Positions 1-10,745 of a stretch of DNA of 64,000 bases are shown here, piece after piece (the first letter of the stretch is position 1; every line of letters begins with the position of its first letter). The stretch comes from Desulforamulus hydrothermalis Lam5 = DSM 18033 (GTDB taxonomy: Bacteria; Bacillota; Desulfotomaculia; Desulfotomaculales; Desulfotomaculaceae). The DNA lies in contig NZ_CAOS01000008.1 of NCBI RefSeq assembly GCF_000315365.1, positions 1 through 64,000 on the forward strand. The letters are read 5' to 3'. The notes below the pieces were generated by a model. That model did not search any database and was not told the DNA's origin. It worked only from the letters and a program-made list of their open reading frames with translations. Made by a program: the position numbers and the translations under genes.

Positions 1-640
1 TTTTTTTTTTTTTTTTTCTTCTTTTTTTAATAAAAAAACCCCCCCTTCGTCTCTTTTTTTCCAACCACATATTTGGTTTCTTCCAACAAAAGGAAGGGGG
101 GGCAGCTCCTCCAGAAAAATTTAATTTTTTTTGGGTTAGGGGGGGGGCGTGTTTTCCCGCGGGGGGCCCTTTATGGTTTTTTAAAATGTTTGTTAAACCC
201 AGATTTTTTTTACCCCGGGGTTTTTGGGGCGGGGTTGATGGGGGGTGTTTTAAATTCTTCGAATTTTAAGCCCTAATTTTTTTGTTTTTAACGGGCCCTT
301 TTCAAGTTTTTTTTTTTTCCCAAATAATGTTTTTTTTTGGGCGGGGGCCCAGTTTTGGTTTTCTTTTTTTTCCTTTTTCAGGGTTCGGAAGTTTTTTTTG
401 GTTTTTAAAAAACGCCCTGGGCTTTCAAAAAGGGTCGTGGCCAAAAACGAAGGTTTAAACCAAATAACTTCCTGCCTTCCTTTTTAGGTTTTTGGCGGGA
501 ATATTTTCCGGTAACCCGTTGAGGCCCCAGGGGGGGAGGAGCAGAAAAGCCCGCATCTTGGTGTTTAAGGGATCTCCTTCCCGCGGTTCCAATTTTGGAG
601 GCGAAGGGAGGGTAAACTTCGGGAAAATTTTGCCGCAGGG
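1..640. other. Unreliable, homopolymer-rich contig end
   Basis: The stretch opens with a long T run and is full of runs of T, G, C and A of five or more, unlike anything else in the window. No reading frame in it resembles a protein family. The composition becomes normal only after about position 640-740. I read this as low-quality sequence at a contig end rather than biology. Open frames here should not be annotated. Confidence 0.7.
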
Positions 641-696
641 GGTGTGGCTTATGCGCCACCGGTTTTATTGGGTTTTTTTTGTTGTTTTTTGGTTTT

Positions 697-879
697 TCAC
701 TTTGGGGATACTTCCGCTTTCATTCCCCGAAAACCTTGCTTGACTTTTTCCCCGCCCCTGGTGCCATACAGCCGGGCCGAAAAAGACGTGACTATTGCCA
801 ATAAGTCCCTGACCAATTCGGATTGTGCGTCTTCCGGCTCTTTTTCAGCTATTGTATTATGTTTGTTAAGTTTTATCAA
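697..879 (-). pseudogene. C-terminal remnant of an IS607-type serine recombinase
   Basis: This minus-strand frame (TTG at 879, in-frame stop just upstream) reads ELVRDLLAIVTSFSARLYG followed by TRGG and a basic tail. It matches the conserved C-terminal end of the IS607-family serine recombinase (TnpA), which normally has about 200 residues. The catalytic N-terminal resolvase domain is absent, so it is a decayed transposon fragment. The partner tnpB would lie toward lower coordinates, where the sequence is not readable. Family recognition is from memory of the motif. Confidence 0.55.
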
Positions 880-918
880 GGTTTGTCAGAAATAAGACAG
901 CTATTACGCAACCTCCTT

Positions 919-1434
919 TTATTTATCCTGTACTGCTTTAACAACCACCCGGCTGCCCTCCACCGCAATCACCAGCACCGGTGTGCCGGCCAGAATAAAT
1001 TCCCCTTCGGTGACCACGTCCACCCGTTTACCGTCAATCAGGGCTGCGCCGGCCGGGCGCAAAGGGGTAGCGGCAACTCCCGCCAAACCCACAAGTTTGG
1101 CCAGCTCCTGCCGGGGCGCCAGATAGCCCTCCTCCCGGTGCTGCCGGTTAGCCAGGGTAATTTTACGCCAGAAGTTAACTTTGTTAGCCAGCCAGATGCC
1201 CCCCAGCAGCGCCGCTATGGTTAAGAGCAGGGCCAGGGTTAAAGCCTGGGTGGCATGAAAGACATCCACCGATACCAGTAATATTCCCCAACTCAGGAGG
1301 ATTACCCCCAAAACACCTGCTACGCCAAAACCCGGCACAAAAAATATTTCCACCAGGAGGGCAATCAGCCCTAAAGTAAAGGCGAGGGTAGCCAACCAGC
1401 CGGATATTTCAGCCAGATACAACATCCCTTTCAC
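919..1434 (-). CDS. NfeD-like membrane protein with C-terminal OB-fold
   Basis: The 171-residue protein starts with hydrophobic segments (residues ~12-35, 38-55 and 65-82) containing the glycine-rich FVPGFGVAGVLG motif of the NfeD family. It ends in a soluble part (~110-171) of the short OB-fold type that includes LVGLAGVA and a final VVVKAV. NfeD proteins usually sit next to a flotillin-like gene (floA) or a ClpP-class protease and are thought to act in membrane microdomains. Here floA would be expected at lower coordinates, but that region is unreadable. The start at 1434 follows an AGGTGAAAGGG Shine-Dalgarno site. Confidence 0.8.
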   Translation of the reverse strand: MKGMLYLAEISGWLATLAFTLGLIALLVEIFFVPGFGVAGVLGVILLSWGILLVSVDVFHATQALTLALLLTIAALLGGIWLANKVNFWRKITLANRQHREEGYLAPRQELAKLVGLAGVAATPLRPAGAALIDGKRVDVVTEGEFILAGTPVLVIAVEGSRVVVKAVQDK

Positions 1435-1540
1435 CTGCCTCGTGTGTGAAAATTATATCCTAAATTATCGTCAACCTTACCGCAATTTTATTATAACTTT
1501 GTCAGCCAGCCAAAGATAATCTTAACCCGGCAATTTAAAA

Positions 1541-1568
1541 AATGCCTGGCAAATACCTGCCAAGCATT
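1541..1568 (-). terminator. Intrinsic terminator of rpsU
   Basis: On the minus strand ATGCTTGGCAGG pairs with TGCCAGGCAT and is followed by a T run. It lies about 20 bases past the rpsU stop codon. Confidence 0.7.
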
Positions 1569-1589
1569 TTTATGTCAGTTCTTTCTTTA

Positions 1590-1769
1590 TTATCTAAAGT
1601 TTTTGCGCTTACGAGCTGCTTCAGATTTCTTTTTTCTTCTTACACTGGGTTTTTCATAATGTTCGTGTTTGCGTGCCTCAGCCAAAACGCCAGCCTTTTG
1701 ACAGGACCGCTTAAAGCGCCGGAGGGCACTGTCCAGTGTCTCGTTTTTGCCTACTCTAACTTCCGCCAC
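1590..1769 (-). CDS. rpsU: 30S ribosomal protein S21
   Basis: A 59-residue, very basic protein with GTG start at 1769, preceded by a strong GGAGGGAGGG ribosome-binding site on the minus strand. It begins [19 protein letters not shown] and ends in the arginine/lysine-rich [16 protein letters not shown] tail typical of bacterial S21. S21 binds the 30S platform near the anti-Shine-Dalgarno region. Its position beside the HIT and mtaB genes is the usual Firmicute arrangement. The gene is short and starts with GTG, so it is easily missed. Confidence 0.93.
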   Translation of the reverse strand: MAEVRVGKNETLDSALRRFKRSCQKAGVLAEARKHEHYEKPSVRRKKKSEAARKRKNFR

Positions 1770-1894
1770 TCAATTTCCCTCCCTCCGCCAAACCATAAAC
1801 CTGGAACAGACACCAAATGTATGTCGAGGTAAAGTTTACAAGAACACAACACCACTTAATTATAACTTGAACCTGGCCATCAGTCAATAATATA

Positions 1895-2239
1895 TTAACC
1901 CGGCGGCCACTGCATTGATCTTCCTCCGATTAAATGGAAATGGACATGGTACACCGTTTGGCCGCCCTCTTCTTGACAATTGGCAACCACCCGGTATCCC
2001 CTGGCCAGCCCTAATTCCCTGGCCAATTTGGCCGCTGTCAGCACTATATGACCCATGATGTCGGCATCTTCGGGACCCAAATCCTCAAGGGAGGAAATAT
2101 GCTTCTTGGGGACGATCAGCACATGCACCGGCGCCACAGGAGCAATATCTTTAAAGGCATAAACCTTCTCATCCTGATATACTACCTGGGACGGTATTTC
2201 CCCGGCAACAATTTTGCAAAAGAGGCAGTCTTGCACCAA
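1895..2239 (-). CDS. HIT family nucleotide-binding protein (HinT-like)
   Basis: The 114-residue protein begins with the CLFCKI zinc-type cysteine pair seen in many HIT hydrolases. Near the C-terminus (residues ~98-102) it has the histidine triad HVHFH, the nucleotide-phosphate binding and catalytic motif. Length and motif order fit HinT-like purine nucleoside phosphoramidases. It sits between mtaB and rpsU on the same strand, probably co-transcribed with rpsU. A second, longer HIT protein is encoded at 31088-31582. Confidence 0.9.
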   Translation of the reverse strand: MVQDCLFCKIVAGEIPSQVVYQDEKVYAFKDIAPVAPVHVLIVPKKHISSLEDLGPEDADIMGHIVLTAAKLARELGLARGYRVVANCQEEGGQTVYHVHFHLIGGRSMQWPPG

Positions 2240-2330
2240 TTACACCTCCCCCCAAGAAAAGTAACCTGTTTTTAAATAGTCTTTCCTAAAAGTTTATTCA
2301 ACACACCCGCATTATTATCCTGCAAGTTTG

Positions 2331-3638
2331 TTAAATAATTCTGCCTTTTAACCAAGCGTCGCCGGCTTCCTCAATATGAACTGTAACAATTTTGCCTCGC
2401 AAAGACTCATCGGCAGGGAATACCACCTTAAGATAGTTATCACTGTGGCCCTCGTAAAATCCCGTCAGTTTCTCACAGGGTTGTTCCACCAGCACCGCCA
2501 GGTTTTTACCCACTTGCCGGACAGCAAAATCATGGGCCAACCGTTGCCCCAGTGCAATTAGCCTTTTGCTGCGGTCTTCTTTAACGGCCGGCGGTACCTG
2601 GTCAGGCATAGCCGCCGCCGGCGTGCCTTTGCGGGGCGAGTATTTAAAAACATGGATGGACGCAAAAGCCGCCCGGCTTACAGTTTGCATCGTGTTTTGA
2701 AAGTGTGCTTCCGTTTCGCCGGGAAACCCCACAATTACGTCGCTGGTAATGGCCACCCCGGCAATGGTTTGTTTGATGTGATCGATTAATTCCAAAAATT
2801 GACCCGCCGTATAGCGGCGCTGCATGCCAGCCAGAATTTGATCATCGCCGCTCTGCAGCGGGATGTGCAGGTGACGGCAAATATTGGGGTGATTGGCCAC
2901 CGCCGTAATGAGTTGTTGGTTAATGTCATGGGGTTCCACCGAACCCAACCGCAACCTGGTAAGGCCGGGCAGCCGGGCCAGCCGCTCCACCAGCCAGCCC
3001 AGGTTGATGCGGGGGTCCGCTAAATCCTGACCGTAGGCACCGATATGGATGCCGGTTAAGACAATTTCTTGGTAGCCCTGTTGGATCAATTGAGTGGCGG
3101 AACGCACAACATTTTCGGGCAGGCGGCTCCGCACCGGGCCCCGGGCGTAAGGAATAATGCAGTAGGCACAAAAGCTGTTGCAGCCCTCCTGAATTTTTAA
3201 AAAGGCCCGGCTTTTGCCCTGCTCGGTGGGTACCGGCAGTTCGTCAAAACAGTCCTTTGCCATCACGTCGGCCACTGCCTGCACCGGCGCCGTCCGGCCG
3301 GCATATTCTTCCACCAGTTGAACAATCCTGCTTTTATCAGCAGTGCCCACCACCAGGTTAACCCCCGGAATCTCCAATACTTCTCCCGGTGATGTCTGGG
3401 CATAACAGCCGGTTACCGCTATCACTGCCGCCGGGTTTTGTTTGGCGGCCCGCCGAATCATTTGCCTTGATTTGCGATCCCCCAGGTGGGTAACCGTGCA
3501 GGTATTAATTATATAAACGTCGGCCGGTTGCTCAAAGTCCACCACCCGGTAACCGGCCCGGCGGAACAAATCGGCCATGGCGGCAGATTCATACTGGTTT
3601 ACCTTGCAGCCAAGGGTATAAATAGCGGCAGTTTTCAT
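2331..3638 (-). CDS. mtaB: tRNA t6A37 methylthiotransferase MtaB
   Basis: The 435-residue protein is a radical-SAM methylthiotransferase converting t6A37 to ms2t6A37 in tRNA. The N-terminal UPF0004 domain has cysteines in TLGCKVNQYES, INTCTV and VTGCYAQ. The radical-SAM cluster CNSFCAYC lies near residue 155, and a TRAM-like region closes the protein. I chose ATG 3638 because it follows a GGAGG that overlaps the rsmE stop codon, and because family proteins start with MKTAAIYTLGCKVNQ. The frame stays open to 3752, but that extension is rsmE coding sequence. It is translationally coupled to rsmE. Confidence 0.93.
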   Translation of the reverse strand: MKTAAIYTLGCKVNQYESAAMADLFRRAGYRVVDFEQPADVYIINTCTVTHLGDRKSRQMIRRAAKQNPAAVIAVTGCYAQTSPGEVLEIPGVNLVVGTADKSRIVQLVEEYAGRTAPVQAVADVMAKDCFDELPVPTEQGKSRAFLKIQEGCNSFCAYCIIPYARGPVRSRLPENVVRSATQLIQQGYQEIVLTGIHIGAYGQDLADPRINLGWLVERLARLPGLTRLRLGSVEPHDINQQLITAVANHPNICRHLHIPLQSGDDQILAGMQRRYTAGQFLELIDHIKQTIAGVAITSDVIVGFPGETEAHFQNTMQTVSRAAFASIHVFKYSPRKGTPAAAMPDQVPPAVKEDRSKRLIALGQRLAHDFAVRQVGKNLAVLVEQPCEKLTGFYEGHSDNYLKVVFPADESLRGKIVTVHIEEAGDAWLKGRII

Positions 3639-3652
3639 CTTCCTTTGCCTCC

Positions 3653-4393
3653 TTAGCCCAGCTCCCCGTAATGATACAAGACCATGGTTAAGGCCGCCGG
3701 TCCTGCCGTTTCGGTGCGCAGGATGCGTGATCCCAGAGTAACCCGGTAACATCCCGGCCGGCTGACCTGGGCCGCTTCAGCCGGCGTAAAACCGCCTTCC
3801 GGCCCAATAAACAGGTAAACTTCCGAGGGGGTCGGTACCATTTGCAGCACTTGTTTAAGACTTTGTTGTTTTTCTTCCTCCCAGGGCAGCAAAACCAGCG
3901 CTCTGTCAGGCAGGGCAGCCAGCACCTCGTGCCAGCGACGTAATTTTTGCACTTCCGGTACACAGGTGCGGCGGCACTGTTTGGCAGCTTCCACCGCCAC
4001 CCGCTGCCACCGTTCCTGACGCTCTGCCGCCTTTTTGTCATCCAGCTTTACCACCGACCGGTGGGCTGCCAGGGGAATAATGCGGTATACGCCCAGTTCA
4101 GTACATTTTTGTATGATGGTTTCCATTTTGTCGCCTTTAGGCAAACCTTGCACCAGGGTTACCCGGAGGGCCGCTTCGGCGGCAGCCGCTTCCTGGGCCA
4201 GTAACATACAGAGGATCTCCTCTTTATGTATCTCACTTATGACAGCCTGATAAACACTCCCGGCGCCGTCCAGCAGAGTCAGGTTATCGCCTGTGGTCAG
4301 ACGCAAAACCCGGCTGATATGTTTTACATCCGGTCCGGTAATACGGGCGGTGTTGCCTGTAATTTGCTCAGGCGGCACAAAAAACCGGGACAT
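3653..4393 (-). CDS. rsmE: 16S rRNA m3U1498 methyltransferase RsmE
   Basis: The 246-residue protein begins MSRFFVPPEQ, the typical RsmE start (PUA-like domain). It carries the SPOUT-fold C-terminal signatures LFIGPEGGFTPAE and LGSRILRTETA. It methylates N3 of U1498 in 16S rRNA. ATG 4393 lies two bases after the prmA stop with a GGGAGG site inside the prmA end, which supports translational coupling. A TTG at 4408 is less likely. The order prmA-rsmE-mtaB is conserved in Firmicutes. Confidence 0.95.
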   Translation of the reverse strand: MSRFFVPPEQITGNTARITGPDVKHISRVLRLTTGDNLTLLDGAGSVYQAVISEIHKEEILCMLLAQEAAAAEAALRVTLVQGLPKGDKMETIIQKCTELGVYRIIPLAAHRSVVKLDDKKAAERQERWQRVAVEAAKQCRRTCVPEVQKLRRWHEVLAALPDRALVLLPWEEEKQQSLKQVLQMVPTPSEVYLFIGPEGGFTPAEAAQVSRPGCYRVTLGSRILRTETAGPAALTMVLYHYGELG

Positions 4394-4395
4394 GC

Positions 4396-5322
4396 TTAAC
4401 CCTCCCAAACACTAAGGTAAGATACCCACTCACCGTCCGCTTTGCTCTCTAACACCCGAAAGCCGGTCTCCAGAAGCTTGGCTTTTACTTCATCGGCCCG
4501 GCTGTTAATAATGCCCGAGGTAATAAAAAAGCCGCCTTTCTTGAGAATCCTAACCACATCCGGAGCCAGCCGGATAATGACGTCGGCCACAATATTAGCA
4601 ATAACTGTATCCACCGGCTGACTTACCTGGTCCAGCAGGTTGCCGTGCAGCACTTCTACCCGGTCCTGGACTCCGTTCAGCCGTACATTGTCCCGGGCCA
4701 CTTTAACCGCCACTTCATCCAAATCCACCGCCAGCACCCGGGCAGCACCCAGTTTGGCGGCAGTAATGGCCAGGATGCCTGTGCCGGTACCTACATCCGC
4801 CACCATTTCCCCGCCTTTTATAATGCCTTCCAAAAATTCCATGCACATGGTAGTGGTGGGGTGGTTGCCGCAGCCAAAGGCCATACCGGGATCCAGCTCC
4901 AGGACCAGGCGCCCCGGGGGTGGCGTGTATGCTTCCCAGCTGGGTTTTACCGCCAATTTCTGACCAATTTCCACCGGCTTGTAGTAAGCCATCCAGGCCG
5001 TGGCCCAATCCTCCTCGGCCACCCGGGCGGTTTCCCAGCTGGGCACAGCGGGCAGGGGCAGCTCGGCCAATTTTGCCTGCAGCAGGGCCAGCCGGTCCTC
5101 CAGGTCCGCTCCTTCGGGCAGATATGCCTTTACCACAGGCAACGGGCGGTTTAATACCTCGGGGGGAAATTCATAATGATCCCAGATATTAGCTTCAATG
5201 TATTGAGAAATTAAGGCGGGGTCTTCAATGACAACCCCGCCGGCACCCAATTCGTCAAAAATGTTGCTCACCATATCGATACCCTCATGGGGTACATGGA
5301 CGGCGATTTCCAGCCAGTTCAA
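4396..5322 (-). CDS. prmA: Ribosomal protein L11 methyltransferase PrmA
   Basis: The 308-residue class I SAM-dependent methyltransferase has an N-terminal substrate-recognition domain beginning MNWLEIAVHVPHEG. The SAM-binding motif DVGTGTGILAI lies near residue 177, and the NPPY-like motif is replaced by VIANIVADVI. It trimethylates lysines and the N-terminus of ribosomal protein L11. It follows dnaJ in the same direction with an 84-base gap and is coupled to rsmE downstream. Confidence 0.95.
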   Translation of the reverse strand: MNWLEIAVHVPHEGIDMVSNIFDELGAGGVVIEDPALISQYIEANIWDHYEFPPEVLNRPLPVVKAYLPEGADLEDRLALLQAKLAELPLPAVPSWETARVAEEDWATAWMAYYKPVEIGQKLAVKPSWEAYTPPPGRLVLELDPGMAFGCGNHPTTTMCMEFLEGIIKGGEMVADVGTGTGILAITAAKLGAARVLAVDLDEVAVKVARDNVRLNGVQDRVEVLHGNLLDQVSQPVDTVIANIVADVIIRLAPDVVRILKKGGFFITSGIINSRADEVKAKLLETGFRVLESKADGEWVSYLSVWEG

Positions 5323-5406
5323 AACAGTTCTCCTCCCTACCGAGAGTTTGCAGGCTACCTTTATATTGTGTTTTAACAGTTGCCGTTTGGATGAGGCAGT
5401 ATTATT

Positions 5407-6537
5407 TTATCCCATAAAGGCATCCTTCATTTTTTCAAAAATATTCTTTTCTGATCCTTTGGGGGGCTTTTCGCCGCTCAGCTTGGCAAATTCACGCAGC
5501 AAATCCTTTTGTTTTTCATTCAGTTTAGTGGGCGTTACCACCTTAACCCGCACATGCTGGTCACCCCGGCCGCTGCCGTTAAGATAAGGAATACCCTTCC
5601 CTTTGATGCGGAAGACGGTACCGGTCTGGGTACCTTCGGGCAGTTTGAGGTCTGCTGTACCGTCCAGGGTGGGTACTTCGATAACATCGCCCAGCGCCGC
5701 CTGAACAAAGGAAATATCGACGTCGCAGATTACATCGTTACCTTCCCGCCGGAAGAATTTGTGCGGGCGTACTAAAATGTAGACATAAAGGTCGCCCGGC
5801 GGGCCGCCCCTGAGACCGGCTTCTCCTTCGCCGCTCAAGCGCAGGCGCGAACCGTCATCCACCCCGGCAGGGATTTTAACGTGAATAGTGCGGAACTTTT
5901 TAATCTGGCCGGCACCCCGGCAGGTGGGACAGGGCCTTTCAATAACTTTTCCGGTGCCGCGGCACGCCTCGCAGGTATGGCTCTGCACAATGCGGCCAAA
6001 GGGCGTATGGGAAGCATACTGTACCTGCCCGGTACCCTGGCACACGCTGCAGGTCTTAGGCCGGCTGCCCGGTGCCGCCCCGCTGCCGCCACAGGTATCG
6101 CAGGTTTCGGTGCGGGGCACCTGGATATCCCGTTCCACTCCGAAAGCCGCTTCTTTAAAAGATATTTCTAAATTAACCCGCAGGTCACTACCCTTTTGGG
6201 GACCGGTACGCTGCCGCCCCATACCCCCGAAAAACATATCAAAAATATCGCCCAGGCCGCCAAAATCGGCACCAAAACCACCAAAACCACCGGCCCCGAA
6301 ACCCTGGCCGTCGGTGGCAGCGTGGCCAAACTGGTCGTAGGCCGCCCGCTTGTCAGGATCGCTCAACACCGCATAGGCTTCGGCTATTTCTTTAAATTTT
6401 GCCTCGGCTTCCTCTTTGCTGCCCTTGTAAGCATCCGGGTGATACTGACGGGCCAACTTGCGGTACGCCTTTTTGATGTCCTCCTGGCTGGCGCCCCTGG
6501 GCACGCCTAACACCTCGTAATAATCTCGCTTTGCCAT
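5407..6537 (-). CDS. dnaJ: Chaperone protein DnaJ
   Basis: The 376-residue Hsp40 co-chaperone has all canonical parts: a J-domain at residues 1-70 with the HPD motif, a Gly/Phe-rich linker at ~75-115, four CxxCxGxG-type zinc repeats ([32 protein letters not shown]) at ~145-210, and the C-terminal substrate-binding domain. It stimulates the DnaK ATPase. It is the last heat-shock gene of the hrcA-chaperonin-grpE-dnaK-dnaJ cluster, separated from dnaK by a 91-base gap with a strong hairpin. Confidence 0.97.
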   Translation of the reverse strand: MAKRDYYEVLGVPRGASQEDIKKAYRKLARQYHPDAYKGSKEEAEAKFKEIAEAYAVLSDPDKRAAYDQFGHAATDGQGFGAGGFGGFGADFGGLGDIFDMFFGGMGRQRTGPQKGSDLRVNLEISFKEAAFGVERDIQVPRTETCDTCGGSGAAPGSRPKTCSVCQGTGQVQYASHTPFGRIVQSHTCEACRGTGKVIERPCPTCRGAGQIKKFRTIHVKIPAGVDDGSRLRLSGEGEAGLRGGPPGDLYVYILVRPHKFFRREGNDVICDVDISFVQAALGDVIEVPTLDGTADLKLPEGTQTGTVFRIKGKGIPYLNGSGRGDQHVRVKVVTPTKLNEKQKDLLREFAKLSGEKPPKGSEKNIFEKMKDAFMG

Positions 6538-6560
6538 GCTTCACCACCTTACATTCATAA

Positions 6561-6590
6561 ATTACAGGGGAACGGTCATTCCCCTGTAAT
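6561..6590 (-). promoter_or_regulatory. Intercistronic hairpin between dnaK and dnaJ
   Basis: ATTACAGGGGAA pairs with TTCCCCTGTAAT around a six-base loop, a 12-bp perfect stem. No T tract follows on the minus strand, so it is not a typical terminator. It could stabilise the dnaK messenger end or give partial attenuation before dnaJ. Function is inferred only from position and stem. Confidence 0.5.
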
Positions 6591-6628
6591 ATCCACTGCT
6601 TTATTATATTACATTATATTATAAGCGC

Positions 6629-9143
<2,515 letters not shown>

Positions 9144-9156
9144 TGTATCACCTCAC

Positions 9157-10728
9157 CTATACTCCCGCTTCCAATCCTTCGCCGCCGGATTGCCGGTGCT
9201 CTTTCATTTTAATGATGGTATCAATGCGTAAAATTGCTTCGGCAATTTCGCCGGCTGCTTTGAGCGCATGAATTTTCACCAGGGCCGGGTCCAGCACACC
9301 GGCTTCATACATATCTGCAATTTCCCCGGTATCGCAGTCCACCGCCAGGGAATTTTTATTTTGTTCCGCCTGCGCCGCCAGTACATCGCCGATTTTTTCC
9401 AGCGGGTTGAAACCGGCATTGGCGACAATTTGCGCCATCGGCCGGCGCAGGGTTTCGGCGACACAGCCCACTCCATAGGCAGCCATGCCCCGGATGCTTT
9501 CCCGCACTTTCTCCACTTCCCGGGAAACCGCCAGCTCCAGGGCGCCGCCGCCGGGTACCACACCGCCTTTAACAGCAGCCTGCACCGAACTGGCTGCATC
9601 CCTGGCGATGCGTTCCCGTTCCCCCACTACTTCCTGGGTGGCGGCGCCCACCAGCACCGTGGCCATAGGTTTGCCCCGGCCGTTTAAAACCCAAACCTGC
9701 TCCAGCTTCTCGTCTTCCAGTACTTGGCCGGCCTGGCCCAGGAATTTCTCCAACTCAGCCGGCTCCTTCTTTAAACCGGTACGTTTGATCATACGGGCCC
9801 CGGTGTGTTCTGCCGCCCGGCGCAACTCCTTATTTAATACCCGCTGCACCACCATCACGCCGGCATCCGTCAGCATATCTTCCGCCGTGTCATCCACGCC
9901 CCGGTCTACCAGCACCAGGCCCACTCCCAAATCAATAATTTTTTGCACATTATTTTTAAACTCTGTCTGCAGCTCTAAATAACGGGCAAAACCGGCCTCG
10001 GTACCAAGGGCCTCGTCTTCTATTTCTTCCGGCTCCAAGGCATCGTCAAGCACCAGCACTTTAACCTCTGACAGCCGGCGAGGCATTTGCTTGTTCATGG
10101 TTTCCTTATTAATGATGACGCCCATGAATACCTGGTTGGCGGCTCCTTCTTTGGCCGTCACCGTATCGGCCAGTTTGAAATTGACATCCAATAATTTCTC
10201 CCTGCCAATCAAACGGGCCGCTTCCACCACCAGGTCGGCAATATCCCGGTGTTCCCGGCCGGCCACCAGCGCCACTTGCTGCAGCCAGGGGTGCTGCAAG
10301 TCTTCCAGCGGCACCGCCTGTTCCTTCATTACTTCCAGGGCCCGCCGTACTCCGGCCCGGATCCCTTCAATCACCCGGGCCACCGGCACCCCCTTGACTA
10401 CTTGCTCCACACCGGCCCCCACCAGTGCGCCGGCCATGACAGTGGCGGTGGTGGTGCCGTCCCCGATTTCTTCCTGTTGGGCTTTGGCAATGTTAATTAC
10501 CAGCCGGGCGGCCGGATGGTTAGCTTCCATCATGGTCAGGATAGTCACCCCGTCGTTGGTAATGACTACCTCGCCAAATTTATCCACCAGCATGGTATCC
10601 AGGCCCTTGGGCCCCAGAGTTCCTTCCACTGCTGAGGCAATGGCCCGCACGGCATTTGAATTGGTCATCAAGGCAGCCAGCTTTTCATTAACTTCGGCCC
10701 CCTGACTGGCCTGTTGTTTGAGACTCAC
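9157..10728 (-). CDS. Group III (archaeal-like) chaperonin
   Basis: The 523-residue protein is a thermosome/CCT-type Hsp60, not GroEL. It has the N-terminal GTLGPKGLDTMLVDKFG nucleotide-binding segment, the ATPase motif GDGTTTATVMAGAL (residues ~90-103), VVPGGGALE near 400 and the C-terminal ALKAAGEIAEAILRIDTI of group II chaperonins. Archaeal-like chaperonins inside the dnaK operon of some Firmicutes, such as Carboxydothermus, are described in the literature as group III chaperonins. They need no GroES because a built-in lid closes the cavity. The gene lies between hrcA (17-base gap) and grpE (13-base gap), so HrcA/CIRCE control and cooperation with DnaK are likely. No groES/groEL pair is seen in this window. 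Confidence 0.9.
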   Translation of the reverse strand: MSLKQQASQGAEVNEKLAALMTNSNAVRAIASAVEGTLGPKGLDTMLVDKFGEVVITNDGVTILTMMEANHPAARLVINIAKAQQEEIGDGTTTATVMAGALVGAGVEQVVKGVPVARVIEGIRAGVRRALEVMKEQAVPLEDLQHPWLQQVALVAGREHRDIADLVVEAARLIGREKLLDVNFKLADTVTAKEGAANQVFMGVIINKETMNKQMPRRLSEVKVLVLDDALEPEEIEDEALGTEAGFARYLELQTEFKNNVQKIIDLGVGLVLVDRGVDDTAEDMLTDAGVMVVQRVLNKELRRAAEHTGARMIKRTGLKKEPAELEKFLGQAGQVLEDEKLEQVWVLNGRGKPMATVLVGAATQEVVGERERIARDAASSVQAAVKGGVVPGGGALELAVSREVEKVRESIRGMAAYGVGCVAETLRRPMAQIVANAGFNPLEKIGDVLAAQAEQNKNSLAVDCDTGEIADMYEAGVLDPALVKIHALKAAGEIAEAILRIDTIIKMKEHRQSGGEGLEAGV

Positions 10729-10745
10729 CGGTGTTCCTCCTTAAA

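Noticed and set aside
73-743. Open frames on both strands in the first 740 bases
   Set aside because: They lie in homopolymer-rich, unreliable sequence, have no family resemblance and no proper ribosome-binding sites.
823-1224. 133-codon plus-strand frame opposite the NfeD-like gene
   Set aside because: Antisense shadow of a recognisable gene; His/Gln/Arg-rich translation is typical of the wrong frame in GC-rich DNA.
9157-10728. GroEL
   Set aside because: Sequence motifs and C-terminus are of the thermosome type, and no groES is adjacent.
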